Part shown: positions 57,219 to 64,000 of the stretch, piece by piece
How the letters are laid out: each line of letters starts with the position of its first letter
How positions within the stretch are numbered: position 1 is the first letter of the stretch
NCBI RefSeq assembly: GCF_031348265.1
Contig: NZ_CP133771.1
Span: 5,580,001-5,644,000, forward strand
DNA length: 64,000 nucleotides
From: Streptomyces collinus
Lineage (GTDB): Bacteria > Actinomycetota > Actinomycetes > Streptomycetales > Streptomycetaceae
Reading direction: 5' to 3'
The notes under the pieces: model-generated
The model's input: the letters and a program-made list of their open reading frames with translations, nothing else
The model's database searches: none
What the model was told of the DNA's origin: nothing
Program-made: the position numbers and the translations under genes

Positions 57219-57701
57219 TCACGAACGTGCCGATGGATGACCGAGCGCTCCGGCCGACCGCCTACGTCGGCCGGAGCGCTCGGGCGTGCCCGGGGTGTCG
57301 GCGGCGGTGGCGGCGATGGGTTCGGCGTCGGTGAACAGCTCGCACCACACCGTCTTGCGGCCCGCCTCCTGCTCTACGCCCCACCGCACGGCCAGCGCGT
57401 CCAGCAGCGCCAGACCTCGGCCGGATTCCGCCTCGGCCCGGGCGCCGGCCGCTCCGTCCCCTCCGACGAGGACGGGCAAGGCCCGGGGGTCCGGATCGGT
57501 GACCCCCAGCCGGACCCGCCCGCCCTCCTCCCGCCACACCCGCACCGTCACGGGGACGCCCTCCCCGACGTGCCGGATCACGTTCGTGACGAGCTCGCTC
57601 GCGCAGAGCTGCACGTCGGTCCCGTACGAGCGCAGCGCCCGCCGCACACCGGACACCTCGCCGGGTGTCGCGAGCAACTCCAGCGCCACCGCCGGCCGCA
57701 T
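57219..57701 (-). CDS. Histidine-kinase-like ATPase (RsbW/anti-sigma type)
   Basis: 160 residues. GHKL ATPase fold: N-box in LCASELVTNVIRHVGEG, G1-like VTDPDPRALP with Asp, and G2 in ESGRGLALLDALAVRWGVE. There is no dimerisation/phospho-His domain, as in RsbW-type serine kinases and the many Streptomyces ATPases of this class. These sit in clusters with WhiJ-like and DUF397 proteins. The ATG overlaps the stop of the small gene upstream by one base (TGATG), so the two are coupled. A partner sigma or anti-anti-sigma factor is not adjacent. Confidence 0.88.
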   Translation of the reverse strand: MRPAVALELLATPGEVSGVRRALRSYGTDVQLCASELVTNVIRHVGEGVPVTVRVWREEGGRVRLGVTDPDPRALPVLVGGDGAAGARAEAESGRGLALLDALAVRWGVEQEAGRKTVWCELFTDAEPIAATAADTPGTPERSGRRRRSAGALGHPSARS

Positions 57702-57904
57702 CACGCCGCGCCCTTGCGGAGGGCGGCCGTCAGCGCTGCGGCGGTGCGGAGGTTGCAGTTGCCGAGCACGATCAGCGGCCGCGTGGGGCAGCGGGAGGCG
57801 AAGGCCGGGAGATCGATGCCGAGGGACGGCAGGGTGATGCCGTGTGCGGCGAGCGCGGCTCGCAACTCCTCGACGCAGGCGTCGGCTTCGGCGGGGCTGT
57901 GCAT
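57701..57904 (-). CDS. Small hypothetical protein coupled to the ATPase gene
   Basis: 67 residues from ATG 57904 with GGAAGG upstream. Soluble, helical at the start (PAEADACVEELRAALAAHG), then a strand-like LIVLGNCNLRTAAALTAALR. Two Cys (Cys10 and Cys51). I recognise it only as the small protein often found before GHKL ATPases in WhiJ-like clusters; no function is assigned. Translation is coupled to the downstream ATPase. Confidence 0.72.
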   Translation of the reverse strand: MHSPAEADACVEELRAALAAHGITLPSLGIDLPAFASRCPTRPLIVLGNCNLRTAAALTAALRKGAA

Positions 57905-58061
57905 GGGGTTCACACCTTCCAGTGCGCTGAGTGACGAACTCCTCACACTCTGGCGCCGGCCACCGTAGCGTGACAGCCCTTCGGTCTCCCGCTCCTGAAC
58001 TGCGGCTGCGTGGCGCAAGGGCCGGTAGCGGGCGGTAACGGCACACCAAGGACGGTGAACG

Positions 58062-58916
58062 ATGGGTCAGCGCAAGGACATCGACGGTTCGACGGGCGTC
58101 CCGACCTTCTACGGCAGCGAGTTGCGCTGGAAGCGGGAGGAGGCGGGCCTGACCCTCCAGCAACTCGTCGAGGGCAGTTTCTACGGCCCGAGCCACCTCA
58201 GCGAGATCGAGCGGGGGACGCGCCGGATGCCGACGGAACTCGCCGAGCACGTGGACAGGGTGCTGGGCACGGACGGCTTCTTCAGGCGGCGGTGCGAGGA
58301 CGTACGACGGGCGAAACGGCGGGGGCACGCGAGCTACTTCGAGCGGGTGCTGGAGGCGGAGCGGCACGCGGAGACCATCGAGGGGTGGTGCCCGACGCTG
58401 GTGCCGGGGTTGTTGCAGACGGAGGCGTATGCGCGGGCGGTCACCCGCTCCGCACATCCCCTGGCACCGGACGAGGATGTGGAGGAGAAGGTGACCGCCA
58501 GGCTGGCGCGGGCCCGGCTGTTCGAGGACGACCACAAGACCCCGGAGTACTGGGTGATCCTGCCCGAGTCGCTGCTGCGGCAGCCGATCCTGCCGCCGGA
58601 GCGGAACGCCGAACAGTGGGGGCGTATCGCGGACCTGGCGCGACGCCGTCGCATCGTTCCCCAGATCCTTCCGTGGAACTGCGGGGCGTATCCGCTGATG
58701 CTGGGCTCAGCCATGGTCATGACCTTTCCGGACGCGCCGCCTCTGGTGTACACGGAGGCGCAGTACAGCGGAGACACCATCGACGACCCGGCCCTCGTGA
58801 GGCAGTACCGCAAGGCATACGATCGGCTCAGGGCCGCCGCACTGCCCCCGGAGGCGTCCCTCGCCCTGATCGAGCAAGCGGCTGAGGATGACCGAAATGG
58901 CAAATCACGCGACTGA
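58062..58916 (+). CDS. WhiJ-like XRE regulator with DUF5753 domain
   Basis: 284 residues. Helix-turn-helix at ~15-70 (LRWKREEAGLTLQQLVEG, then FYGPSHLSEIERGTRRMP). Then DUF5753 (~95-275): YFERVLEAERHAETIEGWCPTLVPGLLQTEAYARA, in segments, and RRRIVPQILPWNCGAYPLML. This family includes WhiJ and the AbaA-locus regulator, which govern sporulation and antibiotic production with a paired DUF397 protein. The DUF397 gene overlaps its 3' end, and the GHKL ATPase pair is divergent on the other side. Confidence 0.92.
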   Translation: MGQRKDIDGSTGVPTFYGSELRWKREEAGLTLQQLVEGSFYGPSHLSEIERGTRRMPTELAEHVDRVLGTDGFFRRRCEDVRRAKRRGHASYFERVLEAERHAETIEGWCPTLVPGLLQTEAYARAVTRSAHPLAPDEDVEEKVTARLARARLFEDDHKTPEYWVILPESLLRQPILPPERNAEQWGRIADLARRRRIVPQILPWNCGAYPLMLGSAMVMTFPDAPPLVYTEAQYSGDTIDDPALVRQYRKAYDRLRAAALPPEASLALIEQAAEDDRNGKSRD

Positions 58917-59187
58917 CTTGAGCGCGGCCGTCTGGCGTAAGAGCACCTACAGCAACGGCAGCGGTGGCGACTGCGTCGAGGTGGCCGAGGCCTTCCCCGG
59001 CGCCGCCCGCTGGCGCAAGAGCACCTACAGCAACGGCGACGGCGGCAACTGCCTCGAAGTCTGCGACGCCCACACCGCCGTCGTCCCCGTCCGCGACTCC
59101 AAGGTCCCCCACGGCCCGGTCCTCACCATCACGGCCCCGGCCTGGACGTCCTTCGTCACGTCCCTCAAGCCGGCACCTGACGCATGA
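58897..59187 (+). CDS. DUF397 protein with duplicated core motif
   Basis: 96 residues from ATG 58897 (GAGG nine bases upstream; ATG at 58888 is the alternative). DUF397 proteins are small partners of WhiJ-like regulators. A normal member has one WRKSxYSNGxGGxCVEVA motif followed by VxVRDSKxxxGPxL. Here the first motif occurs twice: AAVWRKSTYSNGSGGDCVEV and then ARWRKSTYSNGDGGNCLEV. One VPVRDSKVPHGPVLTIT tail follows. The gene overlaps the regulator stop by 20 bases, so the two are co-translated. Confidence 0.92.
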   Translation: MANHATDLSAAVWRKSTYSNGSGGDCVEVAEAFPGAARWRKSTYSNGDGGNCLEVCDAHTAVVPVRDSKVPHGPVLTITAPAWTSFVTSLKPAPDA

Positions 59188-59308
59188 CCCCGTCGGCTCC
59201 GCGAAGGCGGAGTCGGTGCCCGCTTGTCACCGGCGTCCCGACGTGAAGGCCAGAAGAAGGAGGGTGATCAGCACTGCCGCGTAGCCCCGCATGAGCCATG
59301 GGACGGGC

Positions 59309-60106
59309 TCACGTCAGGGCCTGGAGTGCGTACATCCCGCCGACGCTGGTGGCGAGAACGCCGAGCAGGAGCCGCAGCGCATTCTCGGGCAGGCGGGGCT
59401 GAAGCCGGGCCCCCAGGTAGCCGCCGACCAGGCCGCCCACCCCGCAGGACAGCCCCAGCCACCAGTCGGGAGCGACGTCCCCGGAGCTGAGCAGGGACAG
59501 GACCGCATACGCGGTGGCACCGACGACGGAGGTGGCGAACGTGGCCGCGAGGGCGGCCGGCGCCACCCGGGTCATAGGCAGGCCGCGGGCGGCGAGGACC
59601 GGCCCGAGGAGGGATCCGCCGCCGATGCCGTAGATGCCGCCGATCACGCCCACCCCGAGAGCCAGGGCAGTGAGCGCGGCCGGGGACGGTTCCGCCGCGG
59701 TATCCGGCCGGTGGCGGGCCGGGGCGAGGGTACGGACGCACAGCCACAGGCCGAGCGGCAGCAGCAGGATGGCGATCAGGAGCCGGAAGACGCCGGGGCC
59801 GGGGAGAGCGAAGACGCGGATCGCGGCTCCGAGGACGACGCCGGGCAGGGTGCCGACGGCCAGGCGCCGGGCCAGGCCGCCGCGCAGAGCGCCGTCGCGG
59901 CGGTACCGCCACAGGGCGCCCGGCCCGGCCACCACATTGAACAGGAGATTCGTCGGCGTGATCGCCGGACTCGGCACACCGAAGACGCTCAGGTGGACCG
60001 GAAGGAGGAACACCGCCCCGGACACCCCGACCGGCGCGGTCACCACCGCGATCAGCAGTCCCGCGGCCAGCCCCGCCCACACCGTCCACTCCACGCTGCT
60101 TCCCAC
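59309..60106 (-). CDS. Sulfite exporter TauE/SafE family permease
   Basis: 265 residues with about eight hydrophobic segments. Typical half-repeat motifs are GVSGAVFLLPVHLSVFGVPS near the start and GIYGIGGGSLLGPVLAARGLP in the second half; TPTNLLFNVVAGPGAL is also a family mark. Members move sulfite, sulfoacetate or other small anions across the membrane; specificity is not readable. It lies on the same strand as the CmtR-type repressor and CDF genes but 67 bases beyond them, so co-transcription is possible. Confidence 0.88.
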   Translation of the reverse strand: MGSSVEWTVWAGLAAGLLIAVVTAPVGVSGAVFLLPVHLSVFGVPSPAITPTNLLFNVVAGPGALWRYRRDGALRGGLARRLAVGTLPGVVLGAAIRVFALPGPGVFRLLIAILLLPLGLWLCVRTLAPARHRPDTAAEPSPAALTALALGVGVIGGIYGIGGGSLLGPVLAARGLPMTRVAPAALAATFATSVVGATAYAVLSLLSSGDVAPDWWLGLSCGVGGLVGGYLGARLQPRLPENALRLLLGVLATSVGGMYALQALT

Positions 60107-60173
60107 CCTCCCGCCGCTGCCCGGCCAGTATCAGCGGGGCGAGCGAGGCAACGGGGAGTTGGCAACGTGATGT

Positions 60174-60890
60174 TCACGAGCAGCAGGAGCAGCCGGGACG
60201 GCAGCCGCACCCGTCTTCGTCCGCGGCGGCCTCCGGCGCCGCGCTGCTCGCCGCGGCGGGGGCACAGCAGCCTTTGCCCTGCCAGGCGTCGCGGCCTTCC
60301 TTGATGGCGATGGCGGCGATGGCGAGGCCGGCGATCGGGTCGGCCCAGGACCAGCCGAGGGTGGCGTTGAGAACCAGGCCGACGAGGAGAACGGCGGAGA
60401 GGTACGTGCACAGCAGGGTCTGCTTGGAGTCCGCGACCGCGGAGGCGGAGCCGAGCTCACGGCCGGCCCTGCGCTGGGCGGCGGACAGGAACGGCATGAC
60501 CGCGAGGGAGAGCGCGGCCAGGACGATGCCGGTGATCGAGCGGTCGGCCTCGCCGGGGCCGGCCAGCGCACGGATCGCGTCGACGCTCACGTAGGCGGCC
60601 AGGGCGAAGAAGGAGACGGCGATGATCCGCAGGGTGGTCTTCTCCCGGGCGTCACGGACCGCGTGCTCGCGGGCGGAGAACTGCCAGGCGACCGCGGCCG
60701 CGGAGGAGACCTCGATGACGGAGTCGAGGCCGAAGCCGATCAGCGCGGTGGAGGAGGCGACGGCCCCGGCGGTCAGCGCGACGACGGCCTCGACGACGTT
60801 GTACGTGATCGTCGCGGCCACCAGCAGCCGTATGCGGCTCGCCAGTTGCTCGCGACGGGCCGGGGTGGGCCCCAGGGAGACGGACACCAT
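60174..60890 (-). CDS. CDF-type cation transporter with Cys-rich C-terminus
   Basis: 238 residues; ATG overlaps the repressor stop (TGATG), so the two are translated together. Five or six hydrophobic segments: IRLLVAATITYNVVEAVVAL, ALIGFGLDSVIEVSSAA, IIAVSFFALAAYVSVDAI, ITGIVLAALSLAVMPFLSAA and LSAVLLVGLVLNATLGW-SWADP. GFGLDSVIEV and SKQTLLCTYLS match the metal-site helices of CDF-like transporters. The tail holds seven Cys (GKGCCAP and CGCRPGCSCCS), a soft-metal-binding look. With the CmtR-type sensor it should export cadmium, lead or zinc. Confidence 0.88.
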   Translation of the reverse strand: MVSVSLGPTPARREQLASRIRLLVAATITYNVVEAVVALTAGAVASSTALIGFGLDSVIEVSSAAAVAWQFSAREHAVRDAREKTTLRIIAVSFFALAAYVSVDAIRALAGPGEADRSITGIVLAALSLAVMPFLSAAQRRAGRELGSASAVADSKQTLLCTYLSAVLLVGLVLNATLGWSWADPIAGLAIAAIAIKEGRDAWQGKGCCAPAAASSAAPEAAADEDGCGCRPGCSCCS

Positions 60891-61225
60891 CAGCAGCAGC
60901 CCTCCGGTGCGGCGTCGGGGCAGGTCTTGTCCGTCTCCACCGCCACGACCGCGGCGAGCAGGTGGTCGAGCGCGTGGCCGAGGCGTTCGTCGGCGAGTTC
61001 GTAGCGGGTACGCCGCCCGTCCGGGACGGTCACGGCCAGGCCGCAGTCCCGCAGGCAGGCCAGGTGGTTCGACAGCCGGGTGCGGGAGACGCCGAGCGCG
61101 TCGGCGAGGTCGGCCGGGTAGGCCGGCGCCTGGCGCAGGGCGATCAGAATCCGGCAGCGGATCGGGTCGGCGAGCGCGCGGCCGAAGCGGGCCAGCACGT
61201 CGATGTCGGAAGCAACGGTCAGCAC
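60890..61225 (-). CDS. cmtR: ArsR/SmtB repressor of the CmtR type (Cd/Pb sensor)
   Basis: 111 residues from GTG 61225. Winged helix-turn-helix: ALADPIRCRILIAL, ADLADALGVSRTRLSNHLACLRD in two helices, and the wing VTVPDGRRTRYEL. In M. tuberculosis CmtR, Cd(II)/Pb(II) is bound by Cys57, Cys61 and Cys102. Here cysteines fall at exactly 57 and 61 (HLACLRDCG) and 102 (ETDKTCPD), and a CC pair ends the protein. Metal binding would release the operator and derepress the coupled transporter. Confidence 0.88.
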   Translation of the reverse strand: MLTVASDIDVLARFGRALADPIRCRILIALRQAPAYPADLADALGVSRTRLSNHLACLRDCGLAVTVPDGRRTRYELADERLGHALDHLLAAVVAVETDKTCPDAAPEGCC

Positions 61226-61244
61226 ACCATGACAGTACAGGGAA

Positions 61245-61258
61245 TCGTGAATTCATGA
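61245..61258. promoter_or_regulatory. Operator candidate of the cmtR-CDF operon
   Basis: TCGTGAATTCATGA is palindromic at 12 of 14 positions, centred on GAATTC. It lies 20 bases before the GTG start of the repressor and between it and the divergent methyltransferase gene. AT-rich dyads in this position are usual for ArsR-family autoregulation. Confidence 0.55.
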
Positions 61259-61331
61259 GATCGTGGATTATGTGAGGGTGGGGCGGCGGATTCACCCTCA
61301 GCCCCGATGGATCCGAAAGGGAACGGCGAAC

Positions 61332-62009
61332 GTGAGCGACGACGGGCAGGACCTGGCCGAGGTGCAGCGGACGCACTGGCAGAACACCTACACCACCCAC
61401 CCGGGGATGTACGGCGAGGAACCGTCGGCGCCCGCTCGCCACGCGGCAGCCGTCTTCCATGCGGCCGGAGCCCGCGATGTCCTCGAACTCGGGGCCGGCC
61501 ACGGCCGCGACGCCCTGTACTTCGCGCGTGAAGGGTTCACCGTCCAGGCGACCGACTTCTCCGCCGCCGGTCTGGAGCAACTGGGCGCCGCAGCCCGTCG
61601 GCAGGCAGTGGACCGCCGGGTGAGGACCGCGGTCCACGACGTCCGCGACCCCTTGCCGTTGCCGGACGCCTCCGTGGATGCGGTTTTCGCGCACATGCTG
61701 CTGTGCATGGCCCTGTCCACCGAGGAGATCCACGCCCTGGTCGGGGAGATCGGCAGGGTGCTGCGGCCCGGCGGCAGCTTCGTCTACACCGTCCGCCACA
61801 CCGGCGACGCCCACTACGGCACCGGCACGCCCCACGGCGACGACGTCTTCGAACACGGCGGGTTCGCCGTGCACTTCTTCCCGCGCGACCTCGTCGACGC
61901 TCTCGCCGAGGGCTGGAGCCTGGACGAGGTCCACGCCTTCGAGGAGGGCGACCTGCCGCGTCAGCTCTGGCGGGTCACCCAGACACGGCCGGGTACGCCT
62001 TCGGTCTGA
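61332..62009 (+). CDS. Class I SAM-dependent methyltransferase
   Basis: 225 residues from GTG 61332. Motif I is VLELGAGHGRDALYFAREG, followed by ATDFSAAGLEQL and the DVRDPLPLPDASVDAVFAHML stretch (motifs II-III), then RVLRPGGSFVYTVRH. Substrate is unknown. Similar enzymes beside metal-resistance genes (tellurite/TehB-like) act on chalcogens. That would fit the CmtR and TauE neighbours but is only an inference from position. GTG at 61263 is an upstream alternative with no ribosome binding site. Confidence 0.85.
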   Translation: MSDDGQDLAEVQRTHWQNTYTTHPGMYGEEPSAPARHAAAVFHAAGARDVLELGAGHGRDALYFAREGFTVQATDFSAAGLEQLGAAARRQAVDRRVRTAVHDVRDPLPLPDASVDAVFAHMLLCMALSTEEIHALVGEIGRVLRPGGSFVYTVRHTGDAHYGTGTPHGDDVFEHGGFAVHFFPRDLVDALAEGWSLDEVHAFEEGDLPRQLWRVTQTRPGTPSV

Positions 62010-62169
62010 CCGCCCCCGGCCGCAGCGGTGCGAACGCTGGGCTCACTCAACCGATGCCACCCCGCTGTTGCGGCCGTCCCGGCCGTAGGTGGTCGTGTTG
62101 CCGCCGGCGTCGTCCGAGCCCGTGCCATCGCGTCCGTCGCGGTCTGCCCTCACGGAACGGTTCGTGGCG

Positions 62170-62207
62170 CCCGGTCCGCGCGTCGCTGCGGGTGCGCGCG
62201 GACCGGG
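62170..62207. terminator. Bidirectional hairpin between the methyltransferase and a convergent gene
   Basis: CCCGGTCCGCGCG (62170-62182) pairs perfectly with CGCGCGGACCGGG (62195-62207), loop of 12 bases. It lies between two convergent stops. Confidence 0.8.
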
Positions 62208-62232
62208 GCCGTCAGGGGGAGCCCGGCAGGGC

Positions 62233-62652
62233 TCAGCGGGACGCGAGCTCGCGCGGGTCCAGGGCCGCCGTGTGGGCGTCCATCCGCTCGGCGGCCAGGA
62301 TCGCCGCCGCCGTGTCGGCGCGAGAGGCGGCGACGACCAGCGCCCGGCCCGCCAGGGCGTGCGCCCGCTGGTGCAGGGCCGCCGTACCGCGGTCGCGCCT
62401 GCCGCTCATGGCGGCGCGCACCGGAGCGCGTCCCCCGCGCAGCCGGCCCACCTGCTCCGCGAGCCGCTCCGCCGCCCTGTCCAGGTCGGCCGAGGACTGC
62501 GTCGCACGCAGCTCGTCCGTGACCGCGAGCAGGGCGGCGAGGTGGCCCGCGAGCTGGATGTCCAGTTCTTCCTCGCGGGAACGGTGGGGGAAGTCGGGGT
62601 TGGGGCCGTCCACCGTGCTGTGGACCGACTTGGCGCGGATCGGTTCGTACAT
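62233..62652 (-). CDS. Hypothetical helical protein
   Basis: 139 residues from ATG 62652, with AGGAGG upstream. The N-terminus YEPIRAKSVHSTVDGPNPDF is followed by an Ala/Arg-rich helical body (AAERLAEQVGRLRGGRAPVR, then HQRAHALAGRALVVAASRAD). No Cys and no membrane segment. I do not recognise the family. Its promoter region contains a TTAGA-N5-TCTAA dyad (62692-62706), so it may be under specific control. Monocistronic. Confidence 0.72.
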   Translation of the reverse strand: MYEPIRAKSVHSTVDGPNPDFPHRSREEELDIQLAGHLAALLAVTDELRATQSSADLDRAAERLAEQVGRLRGGRAPVRAAMSGRRDRGTAALHQRAHALAGRALVVAASRADTAAAILAAERMDAHTAALDPRELASR

Positions 62653-62691
62653 GGGAAGGCCTCCTGTGTTCTTACAGGAAACCATCCTAGC

Positions 62692-62706
62692 TTAGATTTC
62701 GTCTAA
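62692..62706. promoter_or_regulatory. Short AT-rich dyad TTAGA-TTTCG-TCTAA
   Basis: Two five-base arms around TTTCG, 40 bases before the start of the gene at 62652. It stands out from the GC-rich background and overlaps the expected core promoter. Regulator unknown. Confidence 0.4.
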
Positions 62707-62784
62707 AGTTGAGTCGTTCACAAAACCGGACTGCCCGCACACATAGCGTGAGCGGGCAGTCGGGGCAGGCGCGGCAGGGCGGGG

Positions 62785-63996
62785 TCAGGCCTGGCTGTAG
62801 CCGTCCAGGAAGTGGCCGATGCGCCCTATGGCGTCGGTCAGGTCCCCCACCGTCGGCAGGGTCACCACCCGGAAGTGGTCCGGCTCCGGCCAGTTGAAGC
62901 CCGTGCCCTGGACGACCATGATCTTCTCGCGCCGGAGCAGGTCAAGGACCATGCGGCGGTCGTCCTTGATCTTGAAGACCTTGGGGTCGAGGCGCGGGAA
63001 GAGGTAGAGCGCCCCCTTCGGTTTCACGCAGCTCACCCCGGGGATCTGGGTCAGCAGCTCGTACGCCGTGTCCCGCTGCTCCCGCAGCCGTCCGCCCGGC
63101 AGTACCAGGTCGTTGATCGTCTGGCGCCCGCTGAGTGCCGCGACGACCCCGTGCTGCCCGGGCATGTTCGCGCACAGACGCATGTTCGCCAGGATCGTCA
63201 GACCCTCGATGTAGGAGTCGGCGTGGGCGCGCGGCCCGGAGATCGACATCCAGCCCACCCGGTAGCCGGCCACCCGGTAGGCCTTCGACATGCCGTTGAA
63301 GGTGAGGGTGAGCAGGTCCGGGGCGACGGAGGCGGTCGGGGTGTGCGTGGCCCCGTCGTAGAGGATCTTGTCGTAGATCTCGTCGGAGCAGACGAGCAGG
63401 TTGTGCCGGCGGGCGATGTCGGTCAGGCCCTTGATCATCGCCTCGTCGTAGACGGCCCCCGTCGGGTTGTTGGGGTTGATGATCACGAGCGCCTTGGTGC
63501 GGTCGGTGACCTTGCGCTCGATGTCGGCGAGGTCCGGCATCCAGTCGGCCTGCTCGTCGCAGCGGTAGTGCACGGCGGTGCCGCCGGACAGGGAGACGGC
63601 GGCGGTCCACAGCGGGTAGTCGGGCGCGGGTACGAGGACCTCGTCGCCGTCGTCCAGCAGGCCCTGCATCGCCATCACGATCAGCTCGGACACGCCGTTG
63701 CCGATGAAGACGTGCTCGACGTCGGTCTCGATGCCGAGGGTCTGGTTGTGCATCACGACGGCCCGGCGCGCGGCCAGCAGGCCCTTGGCGTCTCCGTAGC
63801 CGTGTGCCGACGACACGTTCCGGAGGACGTCCTCCAGGATCTCCGGCGGGCACTCGAAGCCGAACGCTGCCGGGTTGCCGGTGTTCAGCTTGAGGATGCG
63901 GTGCCCTGCCGCTTCCAGGCGCATCGCCTCCTCGAGAACCGGGCCCCGGATCTCGTAACAGACGTTGGCGAGCTTGGTCGACTGGATCACCTGCAT
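62785..63996 (-). CDS. Pyridoxal-phosphate aminotransferase, AlaT-like
   Basis: 403 residues, probably complete (ATG at 63996, four bases from the window edge). Class I aminotransferase: YEIRGPVLEEAMRLEAAGH, LNTGNPAAFGFECP, PAPDYPLWTAAVSLSGG, INPNNPTGAVY and SDEIYDKILYDGA. The PLP-binding lysine is Lys238 in FNGMSKAYRVAGYR. The N-terminal IRGPV and the VSELI motif are typical of the AlaT/glutamate-pyruvate group that makes alanine from pyruvate. Substrate range is not certain. The ribosome binding site lies outside the window. Confidence 0.92.
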   Translation of the reverse strand: MQVIQSTKLANVCYEIRGPVLEEAMRLEAAGHRILKLNTGNPAAFGFECPPEILEDVLRNVSSAHGYGDAKGLLAARRAVVMHNQTLGIETDVEHVFIGNGVSELIVMAMQGLLDDGDEVLVPAPDYPLWTAAVSLSGGTAVHYRCDEQADWMPDLADIERKVTDRTKALVIINPNNPTGAVYDEAMIKGLTDIARRHNLLVCSDEIYDKILYDGATHTPTASVAPDLLTLTFNGMSKAYRVAGYRVGWMSISGPRAHADSYIEGLTILANMRLCANMPGQHGVVAALSGRQTINDLVLPGGRLREQRDTAYELLTQIPGVSCVKPKGALYLFPRLDPKVFKIKDDRRMVLDLLRREKIMVVQGTGFNWPEPDHFRVVTLPTVGDLTDAIGRIGHFLDGYSQA

Positions 63997-64000
63997 GTGT

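Noticed and set aside
1..64000. tRNA, rRNA or riboswitch genes
   Set aside because: I looked for cloverleaf arms with TTCRA loops, conserved rRNA stretches and common riboswitch cores in the gaps and found none I could support. A covariance-model scan would be needed to exclude small RNAs.

Overview
This 64 kb window is high-GC chromosomal DNA of a Streptomyces. The evidence is the roughly 70-74% GC, the GTG and TTG starts, and genes typical of the genus: a Mca mycothiol amidase, actinobacterial acyl-CoA carboxylase epsilon, a WhiJ-like/DUF397 cluster, and a LAXTG sortase substrate. The order accA2 - maf - accE - pccB - birA - cya - enoyl-CoA hydratase - GGDEF - hutH ... msrA - metB ... ilvA ... 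greA - mca ... pckG matches the S. coelicolor SCO4921-SCO4979 region as I recall it. I could not check that alignment. Most of the window is core chromosome. No rRNA, tRNA, CRISPR array or plasmid/phage module was seen.

Layout. 1-5 kb: acyl-CoA carboxylase genes (alpha partial, epsilon, beta), Maf, a tiny MmpB-like membrane protein and the biotin ligase that would charge the alpha subunit. 5-11 kb: two nucleotide second-messenger enzymes (class III adenylate cyclase, GAF-GGDEF cyclase), an enoyl-CoA hydratase and histidine ammonia-lyase. 11-20 kb: a small LAXTG cell-wall protein, an L,D-transpeptidase lipoprotein, a MacB-like ABC exporter and a large secreted subtilase. 20-26 kb: an XRE/MmyB-like regulator divergent from an alcohol dehydrogenase with an inverted repeat between them, VOC and SDR proteins, a frameshifted DUF5829-like pseudogene, and DUF4389 and AI-2E family membrane proteins. 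26-37 kb: sulfur and redox genes (msrA, metB, mca), a degenerate ECF sigma factor with a small membrane partner, a MarR regulator, threonine dehydratase, a DrrAB-type ABC exporter and greA. 37-44 kb: a membrane-anchored STAND/TPR ATPase, a solitary large serine recombinase and a DUF255 thioredoxin-fold protein. 44-51 kb: a tight four-gene operon (cellulose-synthase-like GT2, GT39-like transferase, DPM/GtrA fusion, secreted copper-radical oxidase). 51-57 kb: a Mut7-C RNase, a TetR/MFS efflux pair, hemolysin III and GTP-dependent PEP carboxykinase. 57-64 kb: a WhiJ/DUF397/anti-sigma-like ATPase cluster, a TauE permease, a CmtR-type metal sensor coupled to a cation transporter, a methyltransferase and an AlaT-like aminotransferase.

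The strongest candidate for an under-described system is the 44.5-51.0 kb operon. It resembles cslA-glxA (polysaccharide synthase plus copper-radical oxidase) but adds two membrane glycosyltransferases and gives the oxidase a C-terminal excalibur-like motif. Regulatory sequence is unusually readable. msrA and mca have SigR-type promoters (GGAAT-N18-GTT and GGAAT-N18-GTC). The DrrAB-type exporter has a perfect dyad filling its -35/-10 spacer. The CmtR gene and the adh/XRE pair each have dyads in their promoter regions. Several strong hairpin terminators separate convergent genes.
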